A stretch of 64,000 bases of DNA from Rhodobacteraceae bacterium IMCC1335 (GTDB taxonomy: Bacteria; Pseudomonadota; Alphaproteobacteria; Rhodobacterales; Rhodobacteraceae), in the NCBI GenBank assembly GCA_039640495.1, contig CP046864.1:930001-994000 (forward strand). Reading direction: 5' to 3'. The notes below the pieces were generated by a model. That model saw only the letters and a program-made list of their open reading frames with translations, searched no databases and had not been told where the DNA came from. The translations under genes were made by a program, and so were the position numbers. This document shows, in pieces, positions 38,566 through 48,333 of the stretch; within the stretch, counting starts at the first letter, position 1; each line of letters opens with the position of its first letter.

Positions 38566-39275
38566 GAAAGCCAGCGTATCATCATTCTTTCAAAAACATT
38601 GCCAAAAAATGAGAGCAATTCAGTGCCCTGCTGGGCGGTGAACAGATAAGGGTCTTCAGCCCCTAAAACGAGCATTCCGGGCAATCTGCCTGGTCCCATA
38701 TCCAAGGGCAAAGCCGCTTCAGAGCGAATGAATTTTGCCGTTGTGCCGAACACTTGCTCAGAGCCGCGATGAACTTGTCGCAAAAGAATATATGAGGCGG
38801 GGGCATTGCGCCCTTGCGACAGATAAATATCAACAAAGCCCGGCGCCACTAAGGTTATAGTGTCGTTATATTGTTCAAGCGCATTGCGCGCTGGTCCGTC
38901 ATTCTGGCGGGTTTCTAAGACCATCTTCAGCGACTGAACGCGCAGAATATCGGAGACATCACCGGTGATCGCCTCCATGAAGGCGGCAAAATCCGGTGCT
39001 TCCAGCAATCTTAAAACAGCGCGCTGAATTTGATTCGTACCCGCCATATTTTCATAAGCGGCTGCAATGACGCCGCGATGGGTATTTTCCAACCGGTCAA
39101 GGCGGCTTTCCAAACGATCCATCGCAACCCCGCGCAGATCAACAATATTTGCACCCATCGCGGTTTCATTGGCTGCAATCAGCGCTTTCATAACATCAGG
39201 ATCGTCCAGAATCACATCTGGGCGATCAATAATTTTTTGCCTTAATATGCTGTCTATTTTTGACGTTACGCGCAT
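38562..39275 (-). CDS. DUF484 family protein
   Basis: A 237-residue GAF-like cytosolic protein upstream of xerC. It has a helical N-terminus (IIDRPDVILDDPDVMKALI, the DUF484 opening motif) and a C-terminal part that ends GPGRLPGMLVLGAEDPYLFTA, matching the family's GAF-like half. Function is unknown; the fixed link with xerC in proteobacteria hints at a shared role but none is proven. Its stop overlaps the xerC start by 4 nt, so translational coupling is likely. Confidence 0.8.
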   Translation of the reverse strand: MRVTSKIDSILRQKIIDRPDVILDDPDVMKALIAANETAMGANIVDLRGVAMDRLESRLDRLENTHRGVIAAAYENMAGTNQIQRAVLRLLEAPDFAAFMEAITGDVSDILRVQSLKMVLETRQNDGPARNALEQYNDTITLVAPGFVDIYLSQGRNAPASYILLRQVHRGSEQVFGTTAKFIRSEAALPLDMGPGRLPGMLVLGAEDPYLFTAQQGTELLSFFGNVFERMMIRWLS

Positions 39276-39320
39276 CTCGTTCTGGCCATTCTACCAATTT
39301 GGGATTGCACGATAACACGA

Positions 39321-39973
39321 TTACAGAATTGTTTGTCCAGTTTTTTTGATATCTGCCAAAAAGCTGGCCAAACCTTTATCGGTCAAGGGATGGTTGGCCA
39401 GGTTTTTGATGACGGCCGGGGGGCAGTTATGACATCGGCGCCGATGCGCGCGCTGTCGAGCACGTGATTTGCGGTCCGGATTGAGGCCGCCAAAATTTGC
39501 GTTTCAAAGCCGTAATTGTCATAAATGGTGCGGATATCTTCAATCAGCTCCATCCCATCCAAGTTGATATCGTCCAAACGGCCGATGAAGGGGGAAATGA
39601 AGGTTGCGCCCGCTTTTGCCGCTAATAAGGCTTGGTTGGCGGCAAAACATAAAGTGACATTGACCATTTTGCCTTCTTGGCTCAGCACGCGGCAGGCTTT
39701 CAAACCATCCCATGTCAGGGGAAGCTTTACGGCGATATTGCTGGCCAGTTCCGCCAGTTTGCGCCCCTCTGCGATCATTTTATCGGCGTCAGTGGCCGTG
39801 ACCTCGGCGCTGACAGGGCCAGATACAATGCCGCAAATCTCTTTGGTGACTTCCAAAATATCGCGACCAGATTTTTTGATCAAAGACGGGTTCGTGGTCA
39901 CACCATCAACCATTCCCAGATCGTTCAACTCAATAATTTCGGAAACTTCGGCGGTATCGACAAAAAATTTCAT
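39321..39973 (-). CDS. fsa: Fructose-6-phosphate aldolase/transaldolase (TalC type), broken by one frameshift
   Basis: A short-form transaldolase (MipB/TalC family), moving a dihydroxyacetone unit between sugars in the pentose phosphate pathway. It starts [13 protein letters not shown], has the NPSL loop and the Schiff-base Lys region [13 protein letters not shown]. The frame breaks at a G6 run on the plus strand (39418-39423): one frame ends [10 protein letters not shown]..., the other reads [20 protein letters not shown] to the stop at 39321. One added base gives 217 residues, the family length. A sequence error is the likeliest cause. Confidence 0.88.
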
Positions 39974-40059
39974 GACGTAATCCTTGCATGGCTAGGGTGA
40001 GGCATGGTTTGGCTTTAATGTAAGTTTCAGCTATGGAAAACCCCAACATGGAGTAAAAA

Positions 40060-42252
40060 GTGCAGGCAAAAGAGTTTTTCAGTGAAGGAGAGACCGTCTG
40101 CGTTCTAACGAGCCAACCCATTGACCGGCTTTTAGACTATCATGCGCCCGCAGGCGGGTGCCGGCTTCGCGCTTTTGTTGAAGTGCCGTTGGGGCCGAGA
40201 AAAGTATTGGGCGTGATTTGGGGCGCCGGCACCGGTGATTATGATCGCACGAAACTGCGCGCCGTCAACCGGGTGCTGGATGTGCCCTTGATGCAAGCAG
40301 AATTGCAAGAGTTCTTGATCCGCGCAGCGGATTACACGCTGACTCCGCTGAGTGCGATGTTGCAATTGGCAACCCGCGTGGAGGGGTTGAGCGATCGCCA
40401 GAAAACTGAAAAAATTTATCGGTTGGCGCCAGAGGGGCCGGTAAAATCCACAGCGGCGCGGTTGCGCGTGCTCGAAACGCTAAAAACCTTTGGTGGCGCG
40501 GGGCTCTCGCTCAGCGAACTGGCCGAGGCGGCGGCTGTTTCGTCCTCGGTTGTAAAAGGGCTGGTCTCTGCGGGGGCCGTGCTTGAGGATGAAATTCCGC
40601 GCGATCGCCCCTTTGCGCAGCTCAACCCAGGATTTGGCGCCAAGGCGCTGAACGAAGATCAAGACAAAGCCGTGCAACAACTGCGCGGCGCCTTAAACCG
40701 GCAGGTCTATGGCGCCAGCTTGTTGCGCGGGGTAACCGGCTCGGGCAAGACCGAGGTTTATTTAGAGGCGGTTGGCGATATTTTGCGCGCAGGCGGTCAG
40801 GCATTGGTGTTATTGCCCGAAATCGCGCTAAGCGCTGAATTCATCAATCGGGTCGAGGCACGGTTTGGCGCACGCCCGGCGGAATGGCATTCGGGGATCA
40901 CGCCGCGGGAGCGGCGCCGCTGCTGGCGAATGGTGGCGCAAAACGGTGCGCAATTGGTTGTGGGGGCCCGCTCTGCATTATTTTTGCCTTTTCGCAATTT
41001 GAGCCTGATTATCGTCGATGAAGAACATGACAGTTCTTACAAACAAGAAGATGGGGTGATTTACCATGCTCGGGATATGGCGGTTTTGCGGGCCTCAATA
41101 GCGGGCGCGCATGTTATTCTGGCCAGCGCAACGCCCAGCTTGGAAAGTTGGGTGAATGCCACATCAGGCAAATACCAGCGCATTGATCTGCTAAAACGCT
41201 TTGGGCCTGCCAAAATGCCCAAAATGCAGGCCATCGATATGCGCGTTGAAACGCTGCCAAGTGATCGATGGATTTCCCCGAGCTTGCTTGCGCAAATTAA
41301 ACTTCGATTGGAAAAAAAAGAGCAATCCTTATTGTTTATTAACCGGCGTGGATACGCGCCGGTCACGCTTTGCCGGGCCTGTGGAGAGCAGGTTGGCTGC
41401 CCGCATTGCGACGCGCGTCTTGTTGAGCACCGGTTTTCTAAGCGCTTGATGTGCCATCAATGCGGCGAAACGCAGCCGTTGTTAGACGCATGCCCTAGCT
41501 GCTCGGTTGCGGGGCGCATGGCCGCGATTGGGCCGGGTATCGAAAGATTAGCCGATGAAATTGCAGCGCTGTGCCCCGAGGCACGCATTGCGGTTTTATC
41601 CTCTGACCTATTTGCCTCGGCGCGGGCGTTAAAAGAAAAAATCCAAGAGATTGGCGATGGCGCTGCGGATATTATCGTTGGCACGCAATTGGTGGCGAAG
41701 GGTCATAATTTTCCAAATCTTACATTGGTTGGGGTGATTGATGCTGATCTTGGGTTGCAGGGGTCTGATTTGCGGGCGGCGGAGCATACATTTCAAATCA
41801 TGCGGCAAGTGGCGGGGCGGGCCGGCCGCGCGCAAAGGGCAGGATCTGCCTATTTGCAAACGCATCAGCCAGAGCATCCTGTGATACAAGCTATTTTGAA
41901 AGGGGATGAAGAAGCGTTCTGGAATGCGGAAGCGCAGATGCGGCAAAGCGCATTGGTCCCGCCCTTTGGCCGCCTTGTTGGCTTGGTGATTAGCGCCGTC
42001 ACGCAAGAAGAGGCGTTTGAATACGCTCAGCATTTGGCGCGCAACTCTAGGCCTCTTACCGAAATTGGAGCGCAAGTTTTTGGCCCTGCGCCGGCTCCAA
42101 TCGCGCGGGTGCGTGGCCGCTTTCGGGTGCGTTTGCTAATCAAGGCGGATAAAACAAGCCGATTGCAGCCGGCGCTTCGGCGCTGGCTGAAGGTAAAACC
42201 GAAAGCTGGCCTGCGGGTGCATGTCGATATTGACCCGCAAAGTTTTCTATAA
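40060..42252 (+). CDS. priA: Primosomal replication helicase PriA
   Basis: Restarts collapsed replication forks by binding D-loops and loading the replicative helicase. The 730 residues have the 3' DNA-binding domain at the N-terminus, Walker A GVTGSGKTEVY, DEEHD box, and the zinc region with Cys pairs (CRACG, CPHC, CHQCG, CPSC) in the middle, then helicase motif QVAGRAGRA. The start is GTG at 40060. It lies divergent from the transaldolase with an 86-nt gap. Confidence 0.95.
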   Translation: MQAKEFFSEGETVCVLTSQPIDRLLDYHAPAGGCRLRAFVEVPLGPRKVLGVIWGAGTGDYDRTKLRAVNRVLDVPLMQAELQEFLIRAADYTLTPLSAMLQLATRVEGLSDRQKTEKIYRLAPEGPVKSTAARLRVLETLKTFGGAGLSLSELAEAAAVSSSVVKGLVSAGAVLEDEIPRDRPFAQLNPGFGAKALNEDQDKAVQQLRGALNRQVYGASLLRGVTGSGKTEVYLEAVGDILRAGGQALVLLPEIALSAEFINRVEARFGARPAEWHSGITPRERRRCWRMVAQNGAQLVVGARSALFLPFRNLSLIIVDEEHDSSYKQEDGVIYHARDMAVLRASIAGAHVILASATPSLESWVNATSGKYQRIDLLKRFGPAKMPKMQAIDMRVETLPSDRWISPSLLAQIKLRLEKKEQSLLFINRRGYAPVTLCRACGEQVGCPHCDARLVEHRFSKRLMCHQCGETQPLLDACPSCSVAGRMAAIGPGIERLADEIAALCPEARIAVLSSDLFASARALKEKIQEIGDGAADIIVGTQLVAKGHNFPNLTLVGVIDADLGLQGSDLRAAEHTFQIMRQVAGRAGRAQRAGSAYLQTHQPEHPVIQAILKGDEEAFWNAEAQMRQSALVPPFGRLVGLVISAVTQEEAFEYAQHLARNSRPLTEIGAQVFGPAPAPIARVRGRFRVRLLIKADKTSRLQPALRRWLKVKPKAGLRVHVDIDPQSFL

Positions 42253-42337
42253 GGCTTCAACCGGATATACGGTCGGCGGCCTATGCAGGGTGTAATTTGA
42301 TCTCGTCAAAGCCTTGGAAAGCCAGTAGAAAACTGAA

Positions 42338-43564
42338 ATGCCAGATCAAGTCCCGCTTTCAGATGCTGCGCAGCTCCCCTCATGGCAGCAACCTAAAACC
42401 CTGCTATTTGCGCTGGCGGTGGCCATGCCCTTGGCGTTTTGGGTATGGTCGGCCTTATTGAATAATTTTGTGATCGAAGTGGGCGGGTTTGATGGCGCGG
42501 ATATTGGCTGGCTGCACACGATAAGAGAAATTCCAGGGTTTTTGGCGGTTGGCGTTCTGGCTTTTCTGTTGTTTTTTCACGAACAAGTGTTTGGGCTGAT
42601 CGCGTTATTCGTGCTTGGAGCCGCCACCGCCGTTACGGCCTGGTTCCCTTCAATGGCGGGTATTTTGACCGTCACATTGATCAGTTCAATCGGGTTTCAC
42701 TACTTTGAAACCGTAAATCAATCGTTGCAGTTGCAATGGATTCCCAAAGCAGAGGCGCCGCGGGTTTTGGGGCTTCTAACGGCCGCTGATGCGGGCTCGG
42801 CTTTGTTTGCTTATGGTATGATTTTGATCGCCACGCAGGTTTTTGATCTCTCTTATAATCCTATTTATATGGCTGGCGGCGGAGCAACCATGCTGATTGC
42901 CATATTGTGCTTTATTGGATACCCGCGGTTTCGAGCCGCCAATGTTCAAACCAAAAAAATGGTTCTGCGCAGGCGCTATTGGCTTTATTATCTGCTTCAG
43001 TTTATGGCCGGCGCTCGGCGCCAGATTTTTGTGGTTTTTGCCGGCTTCATGTTGGTAGAGCGGTTTGGATTTGAAGTGCATGAAATGGCTTGGCTGCTTC
43101 TTGTGAATTTGCTCTTGAACACGGTGCTTGCGCCTTTTGCCGGGCGCGCGGTCGGCTATTTTGGGGAACGCTCCACATTGGCTTTTGAGTATCTGGGCTT
43201 GGCAGGCGTGTTTTTGGCCTATGGGGGCATTTATTATTTTGGGTGGGGGCTATCTTTGGCGGTTTTATTGTTTGTGCTTGACCATTTGTTTTTCTCGCTT
43301 GCTCTGGCGTTGAAAACATATTTTCAAAAAATTGCGGATCCGGCCGATATTGCATCCAGCGCGGCGGTAGCCTTCACGATCAATCATATTGCGGCAGTTT
43401 TCTTACCCGTGGCGCTTGGATTTTTTTGGCTATATTCACCCGCTGGGGTTTTTGTGATTGCCGCAGCGATGGCATTCGCATCCTTGGTTTTGGCGTTGAT
43501 GATCCCGCGCCATCCTCGCTCTGGCTGCGAAACGATTTTCAGCTCGGCACCCGCAATCAGCTAG
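42338..43564 (+). CDS. MFS transporter
   Basis: A 408-residue membrane protein with about twelve hydrophobic segments in two halves, separated by a basic loop around residues 203-215 (TKKMVLRRRYW), the major facilitator layout. No substrate can be assigned: no motif specific to a known subfamily is readable. It follows priA on the same strand after 85 nt. A basic, hydrophilic N-terminus of about 20 residues precedes the first helix. Confidence 0.8.
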   Translation: MPDQVPLSDAAQLPSWQQPKTLLFALAVAMPLAFWVWSALLNNFVIEVGGFDGADIGWLHTIREIPGFLAVGVLAFLLFFHEQVFGLIALFVLGAATAVTAWFPSMAGILTVTLISSIGFHYFETVNQSLQLQWIPKAEAPRVLGLLTAADAGSALFAYGMILIATQVFDLSYNPIYMAGGGATMLIAILCFIGYPRFRAANVQTKKMVLRRRYWLYYLLQFMAGARRQIFVVFAGFMLVERFGFEVHEMAWLLLVNLLLNTVLAPFAGRAVGYFGERSTLAFEYLGLAGVFLAYGGIYYFGWGLSLAVLLFVLDHLFFSLALALKTYFQKIADPADIASSAAVAFTINHIAAVFLPVALGFFWLYSPAGVFVIAAAMAFASLVLALMIPRHPRSGCETIFSSAPAIS

Positions 43565-43779
43565 ACCGCCGAGTATTTTAATGCTCTTTGAGTGCGCGCG
43601 GCGGCAATGCCTTTGGCCGTTGCAAGCCCTTTGTCACTTGCGTCGCGTGAAGGCATCGGGGGCATATTTTCACGGCCAAGTGGGAGGGAGTTGAATTTCT
43701 GCCTTTGGATGTTTGCAGATCAAGGCTTGACCTAAGCGCCATCGCCCCCTACCGCCAGTTGCATGATTTTGGAGATTCT

Positions 43780-44652
43780 ATGTCTACATTTACAGCGCTT
43801 ACAACGTTAAACGGCCCCGCGCAGGCCGAGGCCCTCGGCGAGGCGATGGAGCGGCTTGATCCGCCACCTGAGGGTGTCGGCGTGTTTGAGCTTGAGGATG
43901 GGTCGGGGCTTTGGGAAGTTGGAGGGTATTTTACCGAGGTACCCGATGCCGTCGCGTTGGCTTTGCTGGCGGCTGCGTTTGATGCGGTGCCTTTTGCGGT
44001 GTCGGAATTGCCCGAAACCGATTGGGTGTCCAAAGTGAAACGCGAATTGGCGCCGGTTAAGGCGGGACGATTTTTTGTCTATGGCAGCCATGATGCAGAA
44101 AAAGTACCAAGCGATGCAACGGCTTTATTGATCGAAGCAGCGATGGCTTTTGGAACCGGCCATCATGGAACAACATTGGGCTGTTTACGGGCGTTAGACC
44201 GCCTGTTGGATCAAGGATTTAAGGCCGAAAAAGTTGCTGATATCGGATGCGGTACGGCAGTTTTGGCGATGGCCGCAGCCTCAATTTGGCAGGGTGAGAT
44301 AGTAGCCAGCGATATCGATCTGGTGGCGGTTGAGGTCGCAGAAGCCAATCTTGCTGCCAATGGGCTTTCAGGCCGGGTTACTTGCATTGAAGCCGCCGGG
44401 TTTGATCATCCCGCTTTGGCGGCGGCGTCCCCTTACGATTTGATTTTTGCCAATATCTTAAAGGGCCCTTTGATCGATCTTGCCCAGGATTTCGCGGCGC
44501 ATATTCGCTTAGGCGGAAAGCTTATCCTATCTGGTTTGCTGGTTACGCAGGTACAGGATATTCTGGCGCAATATGAAAAATATGATCTTACTCTTGAATA
44601 TCGAGAAGATATTGGAGAATGGTCGGCGCTAACGCTCCAACAGCGGGGATAA
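43780..44652 (+). CDS. prmA: Ribosomal protein L11 methyltransferase
   Basis: Trimethylates ribosomal protein L11 with S-adenosylmethionine. The 290-residue protein starts MSTFTALTTL at ATG 43780, with GGAG at 43771-43774; the longer frame to 43705 is not family-like. The substrate-binding N-domain is followed by FGTGHHGTTLGCLRAL, then the AdoMet motif VADIGCGTAVLAMAAA and the catalytic-like NILKGPL. It is a single gene between an intergenic stretch and the ruvCAB block. Confidence 0.92.
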   Translation: MSTFTALTTLNGPAQAEALGEAMERLDPPPEGVGVFELEDGSGLWEVGGYFTEVPDAVALALLAAAFDAVPFAVSELPETDWVSKVKRELAPVKAGRFFVYGSHDAEKVPSDATALLIEAAMAFGTGHHGTTLGCLRALDRLLDQGFKAEKVADIGCGTAVLAMAAASIWQGEIVASDIDLVAVEVAEANLAANGLSGRVTCIEAAGFDHPALAAASPYDLIFANILKGPLIDLAQDFAAHIRLGGKLILSGLLVTQVQDILAQYEKYDLTLEYREDIGEWSALTLQQRG

Positions 44653-44826
44653 ACGATTATGCTCGCTTGCTGATTTGTGCGCATTGAGGGCTTATTTTTT
44701 ATTCAAATACCGAATAGCCCACGCGCTTAGCTTGTTAAAAGGCCGGGGAGAAATCGCTTAATATGTAAGTTTCACTGGTGCGTTTTGGGTCGCTTTAGAG
44801 GATCTGTCACTTTCTGATTGGCTTAT

Positions 44827-44841
44827 GTTCACGTTTCGTGC
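44827..44841 (+). promoter_or_regulatory. Candidate imperfect LexA (SOS) box upstream of ruvC
   Basis: GTTC-N7-GTGC, one mismatch from the alphaproteobacterial LexA consensus GTTC-N7-GTTC. It lies 34-48 nt before the ruvC ATG, where a repressor could block transcription. ruvCAB is SOS-regulated in many bacteria. One mismatch and one copy make this tentative. Confidence 0.3.
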
Positions 44842-44874
44842 TAACGCTTTTTAAAAAATAACAGGGCAGTGAAG

Positions 44875-45381
44875 ATGCGGGTTTTAGGTGTCGATCCGGG
44901 GTTGCGCAATATGGGCTGGGGCATCATCGACGTGGCCGGTAGCAAGGTTTCGCATGTGGCCAATGGGGTATGTCATTCAAAAGGCGATGATTTGGCGCTG
45001 AGGTTGCTTTCGCTCCACGAGCAGCTGCGGGCGGTGATGCTGGCGTGGGAGCCGAGCACCGCGGCTGTTGAGCAGACTTTTGTTAATAAAGACGCGGTTG
45101 CAACGCTGAAATTGGGTCAAGCGCGCGCGATCGCGCTGCTGGTGCCGGCGCAAGCGGGCCTGAGCGTAGCGGAATATGCCCCAAATACAGTTAAAAAAAC
45201 GGTCGTGGGTGTTGGCCATGCCGATAAGGCGCAGATCGATCACATGGTACGGTTGCAGCTGCCGGGTGTGCAGATAAAGAATGCGGATGCAGCCGATGCT
45301 TTGGCGATAGCGCTGTGCCATGCACATCACGCCCGCGCATCGGGAAAACTTGAACAGGCCTTGGCCAAGGTGGCGGTATGA
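44875..45381 (+). CDS. ruvC: Holliday junction resolvase RuvC
   Basis: Cuts Holliday junctions symmetrically as a dimer within the RuvABC resolvasome. The 168 residues show the four acidic active-site positions: Asp in [12 protein letters not shown], Glu in AVEQTF, and the C-terminal [14 protein letters not shown] pair. I use ATG 44875, with AGGG eight bases upstream, rather than GTG 44869, which is too close to it. The stop overlaps the ruvA start (ATGA). The operon ruvC-ruvA-ruvB follows. Confidence 0.94.
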   Translation: MRVLGVDPGLRNMGWGIIDVAGSKVSHVANGVCHSKGDDLALRLLSLHEQLRAVMLAWEPSTAAVEQTFVNKDAVATLKLGQARAIALLVPAQAGLSVAEYAPNTVKKTVVGVGHADKAQIDHMVRLQLPGVQIKNADAADALAIALCHAHHARASGKLEQALAKVAV

Positions 45382-46064
45382 TCGGTAAATTATCAGGCCG
45401 CATAGATTATCGCGCCGAGGATCATATTCTGCTCGATGTCAAAGGTGTCGGATATTTGGTATATTGCTCTGAGCGAACGATGATGGGCATGCCTGGGCCG
45501 GGCGAGGCGGTTGCCCTTTATACAGATCTGCTGGTGCGCGAAGATCTGCTACAGCTGTTTGGGTTTTCCAGTCTGGTCGAAAAAGAATGGCACCGGTTGC
45601 TAATGTCGGTTCAGGGGGTTGGCGCTAAGGCGTCACTGTCCATTTTGGGGGCATTGGGCGCAGATGGTGTCAGCCGAGCCATTGCTTTAGGCGATTGGAA
45701 TGCGGTGAAAGCCGCCAAAGGGATCGGGCCAAAAACGGCGCAACGCGTGGTGATTGAACTAAAAGATAAAGCGCCCAGCGTTATGGCGATGGCCGCGCAA
45801 AACAGCGCGCCTGCATCTGTTTCGCCCCCGCTGACCGATGAGGCAGAGGTGATTGAGTCAAGTGTAACGGCGCCAGTTTCTGACGGGCCGGCAAAGCAAC
45901 CAGATCCCAGCGTGCAGGCAGATGCGCTGTCTGCATTGACAAATCTGGGATACGCGCCCGGCGACGCGGCCAGTGCGGTGATGCAGGCGTTGGGCATGCT
46001 GCCCGAGGGGGACAGCGCTGCAATCATACGCGCCGCTTTGCAGCTTTTGGCGCCGAAAGGATAG
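45378..46064 (+). CDS. ruvA: Holliday junction DNA-binding protein RuvA
   Basis: Binds Holliday junctions as a tetramer and loads RuvB. The 228 residues include the N-terminal OB-fold ([29 protein letters not shown]), helix-hairpin-helix motifs [13 protein letters not shown] and [18 protein letters not shown], an acidic flexible linker (about residues 135-175), and a C-terminal RuvB-binding domain [16 protein letters not shown]. It overlaps ruvC by 4 nt and is 3 nt from ruvB. Confidence 0.96.
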   Translation: MIGKLSGRIDYRAEDHILLDVKGVGYLVYCSERTMMGMPGPGEAVALYTDLLVREDLLQLFGFSSLVEKEWHRLLMSVQGVGAKASLSILGALGADGVSRAIALGDWNAVKAAKGIGPKTAQRVVIELKDKAPSVMAMAAQNSAPASVSPPLTDEAEVIESSVTAPVSDGPAKQPDPSVQADALSALTNLGYAPGDAASAVMQALGMLPEGDSAAIIRAALQLLAPKG

Positions 46065-46067
46065 GGC

Positions 46068-47087
46068 ATGGAAGATCGCGACCCTATTTTAACCCCCGAC
46101 GCGCAACCAGAGGATAATGACCGGGCGTTGCGTCCGCAGGGATTGGATGAGTTTATCGGGCAAGCTGAAGCCCGTTCGAACCTAAAAGTCTTTATCCAAT
46201 CGGCGCGGCAACGCGGTGAAGCCATGGATCACACGCTGTTTTATGGCCCGCCCGGGTTGGGAAAAACCACGCTCGCCCAAATTATGAGCCGCGAGTTGGG
46301 GGTGAATTTCCGTATGACCTCGGGCCCTGTTTTGGCAAAACCTGGTGATTTGGCGGCCATTCTTACGAATCTTGAAGCCCGCGATGTTTTGTTTATTGAT
46401 GAAATCCACCGTCTAAATCCGGTTGTCGAGGAAGTTCTATATCCGGCCTTAGAGGATTTTGAACTGGATTTGGTGATCGGAGAGGGCCCCGCCGCGCGCA
46501 CCGTTCGGATTGAATTACAGCCCTTTACCTTGGTTGGAGCCACCACACGGCTGGGATTGCTGACAACGCCGTTGCGGGACCGTTTTGGCATTCCAACCCG
46601 GCTCGAGTTTTACAGCGAGGATGAATTATTTCTGATTGTCAGCCGTAACGCGCGCAAATTGGGCGCCCCTGCAGATGAGGCCGGAGCGCGTGAAATTGCG
46701 CGGCGCGCCCGCGGAACGCCGCGGATTGCGGGGCGTCTGTTGCGCCGGGTTGTTGATTTCGCTTTGGTCGAGGGGGATGGCACCGTCACGCGCGACCTGG
46801 CCGATCATGCGCTACATCGCCTTGGCGTGGATAATATGGGCCTTGATGGCGCGGATCGGCGCTATTTGATGCTGATGGCCGAACATTATGCGGGCGGGCC
46901 GGTGGGCATAGAAACCCTGAGCGCGGCGCTTTCGGAAAGCCGCGATGCTTTGGAAGAGGTGATCGAGCCTTATTTGATGCAGCGTGGTCTGGTGCAGCGC
47001 ACGCCGCGGGGCAGAATGTTGGCACAGGGCGGCTGGGCGCATTTGGGTTTAACCCCGCCAAAATCACAAGGTGATCTTTTGATTTAG
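46068..47087 (+). CDS. ruvB: Holliday junction branch migration ATPase RuvB
   Basis: AAA+ motor driving branch migration. The 339 residues have Walker [13 protein letters not shown], Walker [12 protein letters not shown], the sensor motif [18 protein letters not shown], and the C-terminal winged helix with [16 protein letters not shown]. It begins 3 nt after ruvA. The next gene, of unknown function, follows after 107 nt, so the operon may extend through ybgC and the tol genes. Confidence 0.97.
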   Translation: MEDRDPILTPDAQPEDNDRALRPQGLDEFIGQAEARSNLKVFIQSARQRGEAMDHTLFYGPPGLGKTTLAQIMSRELGVNFRMTSGPVLAKPGDLAAILTNLEARDVLFIDEIHRLNPVVEEVLYPALEDFELDLVIGEGPAARTVRIELQPFTLVGATTRLGLLTTPLRDRFGIPTRLEFYSEDELFLIVSRNARKLGAPADEAGAREIARRARGTPRIAGRLLRRVVDFALVEGDGTVTRDLADHALHRLGVDNMGLDGADRRYLMLMAEHYAGGPVGIETLSAALSESRDALEEVIEPYLMQRGLVQRTPRGRMLAQGGWAHLGLTPPKSQGDLLI

Positions 47088-47194
47088 CCCTCTGCGCTGG
47101 CGTTTGAGGCCGATATCGCCAGATCAGAAGACTTTGCTATCGGCGCAAAGCTTGCTATCGCAAAAGGGGCATAAGGCGACAGAAAGGATGCAGG

Positions 47195-47827
47195 ATGAAC
47201 GCGGATGAGGTAGAGGCCTATTTTACCCGCAGCGAGGGCGGGTATAAATTCGCCCGCTGGGCACGCCCGCTGGCGCCAATTGTTTTTGGCGTTGATGATG
47301 CAACTTTGCCGGTGGTGAAAGGCGCTGTGCAGGCGGTCGCGGCGCTGGCAGGGATAGAGGTCAGCGAAACCGACCCTGAGCTGGGTTCCAATTTGATGTT
47401 TTTCTTCTTTTCAGACTGGGAAGAGCTTTTGGAGGTGCCAAATCTTGATAAATTGGTGCCAAATTTATCATCAATGGTGGCGCAACTGGCTGCTGCAGAG
47501 GCCAATCAATACCGGTTGTTTCGGTTTGAAAAAAGCGGCGGGATCAAAGCCTGTTTCGTGTTTTTGCGTATGGATGCAGTTCTTAGCGAATTGCCCGCTG
47601 AAACGCTATGTTTGACGCAGGTTGTGCAATCGATTCTGCTTTGGTCAGACCATGCGTTTCTGAGCCAATCACCGCTGGCCATTTTGCCCGATGGCCGGGC
47701 GGTGCTGCGGCCTGAAATTGGCAATCTGATCCGTGCCTCTTATGATCCAACTTTACCCGAGCTGGCTGAAGATAAATCGCATGCGCTGCGCGTGTCCGCG
47801 CGCCTGTCACAGATGTCGGTTCAATAA
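47195..47827 (+). CDS. Conserved protein of unknown function between ruvB and ybgC
   Basis: I do not recognise a named domain. The 210 residues have no signal peptide or long hydrophobic helix, so a cytosolic protein is likely. Visible features are an N-terminal YFTRSEGGYKFARWARPLAPIVFG, a phenylalanine-rich strand LMFFFFSDW, and a cluster of Leu/Ala-rich helices. It starts at ATG 47195 with AAAGGA upstream, stands in a conserved ruvB/ybgC position on the same strand, and ends 10 nt before ybgC. Composition matches its neighbours, so there is no sign of transfer. Confidence 0.75.
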   Translation: MNADEVEAYFTRSEGGYKFARWARPLAPIVFGVDDATLPVVKGAVQAVAALAGIEVSETDPELGSNLMFFFFSDWEELLEVPNLDKLVPNLSSMVAQLAAAEANQYRLFRFEKSGGIKACFVFLRMDAVLSELPAETLCLTQVVQSILLWSDHAFLSQSPLAILPDGRAVLRPEIGNLIRASYDPTLPELAEDKSHALRVSARLSQMSVQ

Positions 47828-47837
47828 GGGGGCGCTT

Positions 47838-48242
47838 ATGCATCAGTTTTCGCTAAGAGTGTATTATGAAGATACGGATATGGCCGGGATCGTTTATTAC
47901 GCGAATTACCTGAAATATATTGAACGCGCGCGCAGCGATTGGGTGCGCAGCTTGGGGATTGATCAAAACAGGTTGAGAACCGCGCAGGGATTGGTGTTTG
48001 CGGTGCGCAAAATTACGGCTGATTATCTGCAACCGGGGCATTTCGATGAGCCGCTTCAAATCACAACAGAAATGACCAAGCTGACATCGGCGCGGTTATA
48101 TCTGCAGCAAAACGTTTATCGCGATTTGGATCTGTTATTTCAAGCGCAGGTGATTTTGGTTGCGCTGAATGCGGCGGGCAAGCCCACGCGCTTGCCGGCG
48201 GAATTTAGCCTCAATTCATTTGTGAAGGTCACAGATTTGTAA
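47838..48242 (+). CDS. ybgC: Acyl-CoA thioesterase YbgC (Tol-Pal associated)
   Basis: A 134-residue hot-dog fold thioesterase, the usual first gene of the tol-pal operon. The catalytic motif YYEDTDMAGIVYYANYLKYIERAR, with the active Asp, sits near the start. I use ATG 47838, with GGGGG close upstream, because the longer frame back to 47733 lies inside the preceding gene. Substrate may be short acyl-CoA or acyl-carrier protein. tolQ follows after 91 nt. Confidence 0.93.
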   Translation: MHQFSLRVYYEDTDMAGIVYYANYLKYIERARSDWVRSLGIDQNRLRTAQGLVFAVRKITADYLQPGHFDEPLQITTEMTKLTSARLYLQQNVYRDLDLLFQAQVILVALNAAGKPTRLPAEFSLNSFVKVTDL

Positions 48243-48333
48243 ACGCTGTTGTTACGGCTTGGTTTTGAAGCGGCAATAGGTTAAAAGCCATGATAATAAG
48301 TCGTAAATCGACCAATTTTTGAAGAGCAGGAAT

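Noticed and set aside
43565..43779. RNA gene or terminator between the MFS gene and prmA
   Set aside because: No tRNA-like loop, stable stem or T-run was seen in these 215 nt.
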